A stretch of DNA of 64,000 nucleotides from an uncultured Desulfovibrio sp. (lineage in GTDB: Bacteria; Desulfobacterota; Desulfovibrionia; Desulfovibrionales; Desulfovibrionaceae): positions 124,001-188,000 of the forward strand of contig CAJXYU010000001.1 of the NCBI GenBank assembly GCA_913063155.1, given 5' to 3'. The notes beneath the pieces are model-generated. The model saw only the letters and a list, made by a program, of their open reading frames with translations. It ran no database searches and was not told the DNA's origin. Both the position numbers and the translations under genes were made by a program. Position 1 is the stretch's first letter, and each line of letters opens with the position of its first letter. Shown one piece after another: positions 57,841 to 64,000 of this stretch.

Positions 57841-59366
57841 TGCTGTTCAAACGATTGTTGCCCCTTCTGCTTCTGGCGCTGCTTGTAAGCAGCCCGGCAT
57901 ACGCCGCAGGAAAAGACATCATCTATGCGAGCGATTCCACGGCCAAGTCCCTTGACCCGCACAACACTTCCGACACCTATTCCGGCTCCATCGAGCGCAC
58001 CATGCTCCAGGGCCTGATGGGCTTCGACACCAACCTCAACATTGTGCCGGTGCTGGCCGAGTCATACAGCTACAACGACACGGCCACCGAGTTCACTTTC
58101 AAACTGCGCAAGGGTATCAAATTCCATGACGGCACCCCGTTCAACGCCGAGGCCGTCCGTGTGAACATAGCCCGCATGATGACCGGCAAATACAAGCGTT
58201 CATCCCTGATGAAACCGGTAAAGGAGTTCAAGGTCATCGACGACCACACCGTGAAGTTCATCCTCAAGGAACCTTTCGGCGCATTCGTCAACGCAGTGGC
58301 CCACCCCGGCGCCCTGATCGTTTCTCCCAAGGCTCTGGAAAAATGGGGCGACAACATTTCCAAACACCCCGTCGGCACCGGTCCCTACGTGTTTGACGAG
58401 TGGGTTTCCGGCAGCCACGTCCGCATCAAGAGAAACCCTGACTACTGGGGTGAAAAGGCCAAGGTCGATTCCATCACCTTCCGCCCGGTCCCCGAAGGCG
58501 GCGCACGCCTAGCCATGCTGCGTGCCGGACAGGCCCAGTACATCGACCCGCTGCCCGCGGAACTGGCCAAGGTCGCAGAACGGGACGGCAAAATCGACAT
58601 CATCCGCCAGCCCTCCATCGTCGCCCGCTACCTGATTCCCAACACCCAGTACAAGCCCCTGGCCGACGTGCGGGTGCGCCAGGCCATCAACTATGCCTTG
58701 AACAAGGAAGCCATCATCAAGATCGCCTGGGGCGGCGCGGCCACGCTCCTGGATTCCGTGATCCCGCAAAACCTCCAGTTCTACTCCAAGCAGGGCGCAT
58801 GGCCCTACGACCTGGAAAAGGCCAAGGCGCTCATGAAGGAAGCCGGGTATGAAAACGGTTTCAAAGTCGTGTTCCTGACCCCCAACGCCTCCAACCGCCT
58901 GCGCGCCACCGAAATGATCAAGCAGCAGCTCGAAAAGATCGGCATCAAGGGCAACATCATGTCCATGGACATCGCCAGCTTCTACAACAAACTGGAATCC
59001 CACCGCGTGAACGATCCGGATCCGATGCCGTTCCTGGCCTTCGGCGGCTGGTCCGCATCCACCGGTGACGCAGACTGGGGCACCCGCCCGCTGTTCTCCA
59101 CCGCCGCATTCCCGCCGGCCATGTCCAACTTCGGCTTCTTCTCGGACAAAGAAGTGGACGACCTGATCCAGGCCGGGCTCTCCTCGGCCGACCCTCAAGT
59201 GCGCCGCGCCGCATACGCCAAGCTGCAGGACGTGATCTGGGAAAAGGCCCCCTGGGGCTACTTGTTCGTGGACACCATCGTCGCAGGCCGGCTGAAGACC
59301 CTCAAGGGCATCGTCCCCATGGCGGACGGCGGCTTCGACGTGCAGAAAGCCGAACTGATCAACTAA
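57841..59366 (+). CDS. Dipeptide/oligopeptide ABC transporter substrate-binding protein (family 5)
   Basis: Signal peptide; SLDPHNTSDTYSG..., LRKGIKFHDGTPFNAEAVRVNIARM, VGTGPYVFDEW; start ATG 57841. Confidence 0.92.
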
Positions 59367-59385
59367 GACAAGGATGTAGTCCGTT

Positions 59386-60309
59386 TTGCTGAAATACTTC
59401 ATCAAACGACTGATCAACATCATCCCGGTGCTGTTGGTCGTCTCCATACTGGCCTTCGCCTTCGTGCATCTGCTGCCGGGCGACCCCGCCCGCATGATGG
59501 CCGGTGAGGACGCCGACCCCGCAACCGTGGAAATGCTTCGCCAGGAGCTGGGTCTCAACGACCCGCTCCCGGTGCAGTATTTCACCTATATGGGCAAGGT
59601 CCTGACCGGAGATCTGGGCAAGAGCCTCCGCACGGACCTGCCCGTGTATGACGAGATCGCGCTGCGCTACGGCCCCACCATGTACCTGGCCATGGCCGGA
59701 CTGTTGTGGTCCGTGCTCATCGGCGTCTTCGCCGGAGCCGTCGCAGCCATCTACAGCGGCAAATGGCAGGACTACACGGCCATGTTCGTGTCGGTTTCGG
59801 GCATTTCCATCCCCCAGTTCTGGCTGGGGCTCCTGCTCATACAGCTTTTCGCCGTCTACCTCGGCTGGCTGCCCGTGGCCGGATATACCGGGAAGCTGTC
59901 GGAACTGGTCCTGCCCTCCATCACTCTGGGAGCGATGGTTGCGGCCATCATGGCCCGCTTCACCCTGTCCGCGTTCCTGGACGTGCTGGACGAGGAATAC
60001 ATCTCCACCGCCCGGGCCAAGGGAGTGCGCGAGTCCATCGTCATGTGGAAACACGCTTTCCGCAACGCGCTCATTCCGGTCATCACCATGATCGGGCTGC
60101 AGTTCGGCTTCCTGCTGGGCGGCTCGGTGGTGGTGGAAACCGTGTTCGCCTGGCCCGGCCTGGGGCGCTACATGATCGAGGCGGTGGCCGTGCGCGATTA
60201 CCCCGTGCTACAGGCGCTGCTGCTCCTGTATTCCTTCCATTTCGTCTTCATCAACCTCGTGGTGGATATGGTCTACGCAGTCATCAACCCGGAAATCCGG
60301 TACGATTAA
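59386..60309 (+). CDS. Dipeptide ABC transporter permease (DppB-like)
   Basis: [63 protein letters not shown]; probable TTG/ATG start near 59386. Confidence 0.92.
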   Translation: MLKYFIKRLINIIPVLLVVSILAFAFVHLLPGDPARMMAGEDADPATVEMLRQELGLNDPLPVQYFTYMGKVLTGDLGKSLRTDLPVYDEIALRYGPTMYLAMAGLLWSVLIGVFAGAVAAIYSGKWQDYTAMFVSVSGISIPQFWLGLLLIQLFAVYLGWLPVAGYTGKLSELVLPSITLGAMVAAIMARFTLSAFLDVLDEEYISTARAKGVRESIVMWKHAFRNALIPVITMIGLQFGFLLGGSVVVETVFAWPGLGRYMIEAVAVRDYPVLQALLLLYSFHFVFINLVVDMVYAVINPEIRYD

Positions 60310-60319
60310 GGGAGTTCCC

Positions 60320-61171
60320 ATGGACGAAACCAAAACGACTCCCTTCGGGATCTTCTGGCACAAGTTCAAGAAACGCAAAACCGCCATGGTGGCGGGCGTG
60401 TTCATTCTTCTGTTGGTCTTCACCGCGGTCTTCGCGCCGTGGATAGCGCCCGACGACCCTTACGAGGTGGACTACGCGCTCTCCATGGAGCCGCCCAGCG
60501 CGGCCCACCTCTGCGGCACGGACGTATTCGGCCGCGACATTCTCTCGCGCATCATCTACGGCGCGCGTATATCCCTGGCCGTGGGCCTGACCTCGGTGGT
60601 CATCGGCGCCGTGGTCGGCGTGGCCCTGGGCCTCATCAGCGGCTTTTTCGGAGGCTTTCTCGACGGCCTGATCATGCGGACGTCCGACGTGCTTTTCGCG
60701 TTCCCGGGCATCCTGCTGGCCATCGCCATTGTAGCCGTACTCGGGCCGGGCCTGATCAACGTCGTGGTGGCGGTCTCGGTGTTCAGCATGCCGACCTTCG
60801 CCCGAATCGTGCGCGGCAGCACGCTGACGCTCAAGGAAAGCCTTTACGTCAAGGCGGCCAAAAGCACCGGCGCATCCCGACGCCGCATCATGTTCGTACA
60901 CATCATGCCGGGCACCCTGAGCGGTGCCATCGTCTACTTCACCATGCGCATAGGCACCTCCATCATCACGGCATCCAGCCTGAGCTTCCTGGGCCTCGGC
61001 GCCCAGCCGCCGACCCCCGAGTGGGGCGCCATGCTCGCCGAAAGCCGCGACTATATCGGCGTGGCCGATCACATGACCCTGTTCCCGGGCATCGCCATCT
61101 TCCTGACCGTGCTCTTCTTCAACCTCTTCGGCGACGGCTTGCGCGCCGCCTTGGACCCGAAGGTCAAATAA
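60320..61171 (+). CDS. Dipeptide ABC transporter permease (DppC-like)
   Basis: [67 protein letters not shown]. Confidence 0.92.
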   Translation: MDETKTTPFGIFWHKFKKRKTAMVAGVFILLLVFTAVFAPWIAPDDPYEVDYALSMEPPSAAHLCGTDVFGRDILSRIIYGARISLAVGLTSVVIGAVVGVALGLISGFFGGFLDGLIMRTSDVLFAFPGILLAIAIVAVLGPGLINVVVAVSVFSMPTFARIVRGSTLTLKESLYVKAAKSTGASRRRIMFVHIMPGTLSGAIVYFTMRIGTSIITASSLSFLGLGAQPPTPEWGAMLAESRDYIGVADHMTLFPGIAIFLTVLFFNLFGDGLRAALDPKVK

Positions 61172-61183
61172 CCGGATACCGAG

Positions 61184-61912
61184 ATGAACAAGAAACCGAT
61201 CATCGCCATTGCGCCGAACCTGGAACAAAACAGTTTCGGCATCGACTGCAACATCGTCCCCAGGACCTACAGCAACGCCATCGAGCGTGGCGGTGGCGCT
61301 CCGTTCATCCTCCCCCTCACCCTTGATGAGCATCTCGTCCGCAGCCTGCTGGGCGTGGCGGACGGAATTCTGTTCATCGGCGGCAAGGATGTTAACCCGG
61401 AACGCTACGGCGAAAAGCCCGCCACCGAACTCATGGACTCGCCCCCGCTGCTGGACGACGTGCAATTCCTCATGGCCCGCACGGCCCTGGACATGGGCCT
61501 GCCCATCCTGGGCATCTGCCGGGGCGCGCAGGTGGTCAATGTGGCCCTGGGCGGCACCCTGGTACAGCACGTGCCCGACGCGTTCCCGGAAAGCACGTTG
61601 ATCCACATCCCGGAACCGCTCGCCTCAAGCAGCGGCATAGATCACGAGGTCGACGCCGATCCCGGTTCCATCCTGCACGACATATTCGGCCCGAGCATTC
61701 CGGTGAACTCGATCCACCATCAGGCCATCAAGGAACCGGGCACAGGGCTCAAGATCACCGCACGCGCCACCGACGGCGTCATCGAGGGGACCGAGCACGA
61801 AACCAGGCCCATCATGACCATCCAGTGGCATCCGGAAGTGATGCTCACGAAAAACGACGCCATGCTGCCGCTCTTCGAACATTTTGTCGGCATCTGCGCC
61901 AACAACGAATAA
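61184..61912 (+). CDS. Gamma-glutamyl-GABA hydrolase-like class I amidotransferase (peptidase C26)
   Basis: ILFIGGKDVNPERYGE, PILGICRGAQVVNVALGGTL, TIQWHPE. Confidence 0.9.
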   Translation: MNKKPIIAIAPNLEQNSFGIDCNIVPRTYSNAIERGGGAPFILPLTLDEHLVRSLLGVADGILFIGGKDVNPERYGEKPATELMDSPPLLDDVQFLMARTALDMGLPILGICRGAQVVNVALGGTLVQHVPDAFPESTLIHIPEPLASSSGIDHEVDADPGSILHDIFGPSIPVNSIHHQAIKEPGTGLKITARATDGVIEGTEHETRPIMTIQWHPEVMLTKNDAMLPLFEHFVGICANNE

Positions 61913-61932
61913 CGGAAACCCGGAGCCGCCTC

Positions 61933-63678
61933 GTGCACGCAGCCGAAACAGACGGACCGCGCCGCCTCGTTCTCCTGACCTTTCAGACCAAGTTGGGAAT
62001 GACTTTGACCGACCAACTGCAAGGGATATTCGGGCGGCGGCTGAACATGGACCATGTTCTCTTCGGCCAGCTGGATCAATACGAATTCACCGAAGGCGAC
62101 ATGCTTCTGGCTCTGACCAAAAGCAGCCTGCGCATCGCCGGAAAGTTCCACCCGAATCTTTCGCACACCTTCCTGGGCGCCCGCTGCATCAATCAACTCT
62201 ACCTGACGCACATCCTGGCTCTGCCCGCAGGACAAAACATTCTGGTGGTCAACGACTCCCTGGACAGCACCATGGAAGTGGTCCGCGAACTGGAGGCCTA
62301 CGAACTGCCCCATAACTTCGTGCCCTTTCACCCGGGCAAAACACCCGAAGAACATATCGACTGGGTGGTCACGCCGGACGAGGAAGCGTTGGTGCCCGCG
62401 GAATACAATCAGGTCATCAATCTGGGCACCCGGCTCATCGGATTGGATACCATACTGAACCTGAAGGAACTGTTCTCCTTCGGAAACGGGCTCGACCGCA
62501 AAGAGATCATCGACAGCTACTTCAAAACCCTGGTCTGCATGGTGGACAAACAGCTCGCTCCCACCTCCAACCGCTACATCTCCAACTGGCTGGGCAGCCG
62601 TACCGAAAGCAGAAAGGACGTTTCCTTCGACATGCTGGTGGCCAAGAGCAACGCCATGCAGGAACTCGTCACCCGGGGCAGGATGTTGGCGGTTTCGGCC
62701 ACTCCCGTTCATGTAAGCGGTTCCATAGGAGCGGGAAAACGCCGCATTGCACGGATGATCCACCACGAATCCCCGCGCTGCATGCACCCGTTCAACGCCC
62801 TGCACTGCCCGTCACGACCGATGGACATGCTGGAGCGGGAACTGTTCGGATGGGAGGACGGCAAGGACATCTACCCGGGCCTCCTGGAGAGCAGCCACCT
62901 CGGAACTCTCTGCCTGGAAGGACTGGAGTCCCTGCCGCGCGAACTGCAGAACAGGCTGATCCAGGTCATTCAGGAGCAGAGGCTGGTGCGGCAGGGCGGA
63001 AAGGTCTTCGTGCCCGTGGACGTCTGTCTCATCACCACCAGTCACGCCCCCCTCGGCACACTCTACAACCGAGAACAGATCTCCCGCGAGCTGTTTCTGC
63101 TCCTGCAAAAGGGCGTCTGCCCGCTCCCCGCGCTTTCCGAACGGGCCGAAGATGTGGAAGAGCTGGTTTCCACCTACCTGGAGGAACGGTTTCCCGGCCA
63201 CCCTGTCAGGCTGACCGGCAGCCTCTTGGAGTTCCTGAGGAATCACACCTGGGAAGGCGACATGCAGGAGCTTTTCAACGTGCTTTCCCTTATGGCCGCT
63301 TCGGAAAAGAAAGTGCTGGACGTGGGAGACCTTCCCTACCACATCCTGGCCAACGTCAGCCAGAACGCTCCGGCAGAGAGCGAAACGGACGCACTCGTCT
63401 CCGAGATCGAAAAGCGTGATTTCCTCCCGGAAATCCTGGCCATCCTCAAGGTCTACCAGGAGGGGAAGCAGGCCAACAGCCGCTACGGCAGGCGCACGGT
63501 CATCTCCCTGTTGGCCGAAAAAGGCATTTCACTGACCATCCAGCAACTGAGGCTGCGTCTCGAACGCCTTCAGTCCCTAGGGCTCATCGAGGCCCGCAAA
63601 GGTCGGGCCGGCAGCACCATTTCCCGTTCCGGCGAAGAATTGCTCGTGCATTTCGCCGACGACGGCGATACCCCCTGA
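61933..63678 (+). CDS. Degenerate AAA+ enhancer-binding-protein-like transcriptional regulator
   Basis: GTG start at 61933; HVSGSIGAGKRRIARMIHHES (Walker-A-like), LGTLCLEGLESLPRELQNRLIQVIQEQRLVRQGG; no GAFTGA; C-terminal winged-helix-like region. Confidence 0.8.
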   Translation: MHAAETDGPRRLVLLTFQTKLGMTLTDQLQGIFGRRLNMDHVLFGQLDQYEFTEGDMLLALTKSSLRIAGKFHPNLSHTFLGARCINQLYLTHILALPAGQNILVVNDSLDSTMEVVRELEAYELPHNFVPFHPGKTPEEHIDWVVTPDEEALVPAEYNQVINLGTRLIGLDTILNLKELFSFGNGLDRKEIIDSYFKTLVCMVDKQLAPTSNRYISNWLGSRTESRKDVSFDMLVAKSNAMQELVTRGRMLAVSATPVHVSGSIGAGKRRIARMIHHESPRCMHPFNALHCPSRPMDMLERELFGWEDGKDIYPGLLESSHLGTLCLEGLESLPRELQNRLIQVIQEQRLVRQGGKVFVPVDVCLITTSHAPLGTLYNREQISRELFLLLQKGVCPLPALSERAEDVEELVSTYLEERFPGHPVRLTGSLLEFLRNHTWEGDMQELFNVLSLMAASEKKVLDVGDLPYHILANVSQNAPAESETDALVSEIEKRDFLPEILAILKVYQEGKQANSRYGRRTVISLLAEKGISLTIQQLRLRLERLQSLGLIEARKGRAGSTISRSGEELLVHFADDGDTP

Positions 63679-63696
63679 TACAGACAATGAAAAAAC

Positions 63697-63729
63697 AAGG
63701 GCCGATACGGTGATACCGTATCGGCCCTT
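63697..63729 (-). terminator. Strong terminator for the minus-strand response regulator
   Basis: AAGGGCCGATACGG / CCGTATCGGCCCTT perfect 14-bp stem; T-tract on the minus strand (TTGTTTTTT). Confidence 0.85.
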
Positions 63730-63766
63730 GCCTCTTCCCAAACCCGGGAAATGAATGTCTTGAAAG

Positions 63767-64000
63767 CTACCAGCCCTTGCTGCCGATGATGTCCTTCACC
63801 TTGGCTTCGGTCTCGGTCTCCACCAGCACCATCTTTTTGGCCTGGGCTTTCTTGATCTTCTCGGTCAGCACGTCGATGTCGGCAGGCTTTTCCATGAAAT
63901 CCATGGCTCCGAGCTTGATGGCCTCGACTCCTTTTTCCAAAGTGGCGTGGCCGGTGAGCAGGATCACCTGCATGTTCGGATTCACCTTGCGGATATGACG
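63767..64000 (-). CDS. Response regulator receiver protein (truncated at the window edge)
   Basis: MQVILLTGHATLEKGVEAIKLGAMDFMEKPADIDVLTEKI; receiver beta4-alpha5 region, N-terminus beyond the window. Confidence 0.85.
   Translation of the reverse strand, partial: RHIRKVNPNMQVILLTGHATLEKGVEAIKLGAMDFMEKPADIDVLTEKIKKAQAKKMVLVETETEAKVKDIIGSKGW

Noticed and set aside
60284-61606. 440-aa minus-strand ORF over the DppC-like permease
   Set aside because: Antisense shadow; extreme charged/His-rich composition typical of noncoding frames in GC-rich genes.

Overview
This window looks like a chromosomal segment of a high-GC sulfate-reducing deltaproteobacterium (Desulfovibrio/Pseudodesulfovibrio-like). 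The assignment is inferred from a tmcABCD-type redox operon, an archaeal-type aromatic pathway entry and general gene content. Coding density is high. I saw no tRNA, rRNA, CRISPR array, prophage or intact insertion sequence. Main blocks: (i) EAL protein and a sigma54-type amtB-glnK operon; (ii) a 12-gene aromatic amino acid supraoperon (ADH synthase, DHQ synthase II, pheA, aroA, tyrA, trpEGDCFBA); (iii) a TPR/receiver protein and the tmc redox operon; (iv) periplasmic redoxins, a degenerate IS1595-like protein, moeA/mobB/mobA and an Fe-S protein; (v) an ADP-forming acyl-CoA synthetase, a PheC-like periplasmic protein and a binding-protein/histidine-kinase pair; (vi) an Fe/phosphonate-type ABC operon with an HD+HAD-like insert and a frameshifted ATPase; (vii) a fumarase/fumarate reductase/DASS transporter operon behind a sigma54-type promoter, next to a hybrid kinase and NtrC-type regulator; (viii) an isoaspartyl-dipeptidase/dipeptide ABC operon with a degenerate AAA+ regulator. 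The most exciting signal is two apparently nested ribosome-mediated attenuators in the aromatic supraoperon. One is an unannotated leader peptide [32 protein letters not shown] (about 3483-3581), carrying Phe, Tyr and Trp codons, followed by a terminator/antiterminator. The other is internal: the C-terminal tail of TyrA itself (...QWWWRNDEQQEGCVR*) appears to serve as the Trp leader peptide before a terminator/antiterminator just upstream of trpE. All structures were found by eye; no folding or database search was run.
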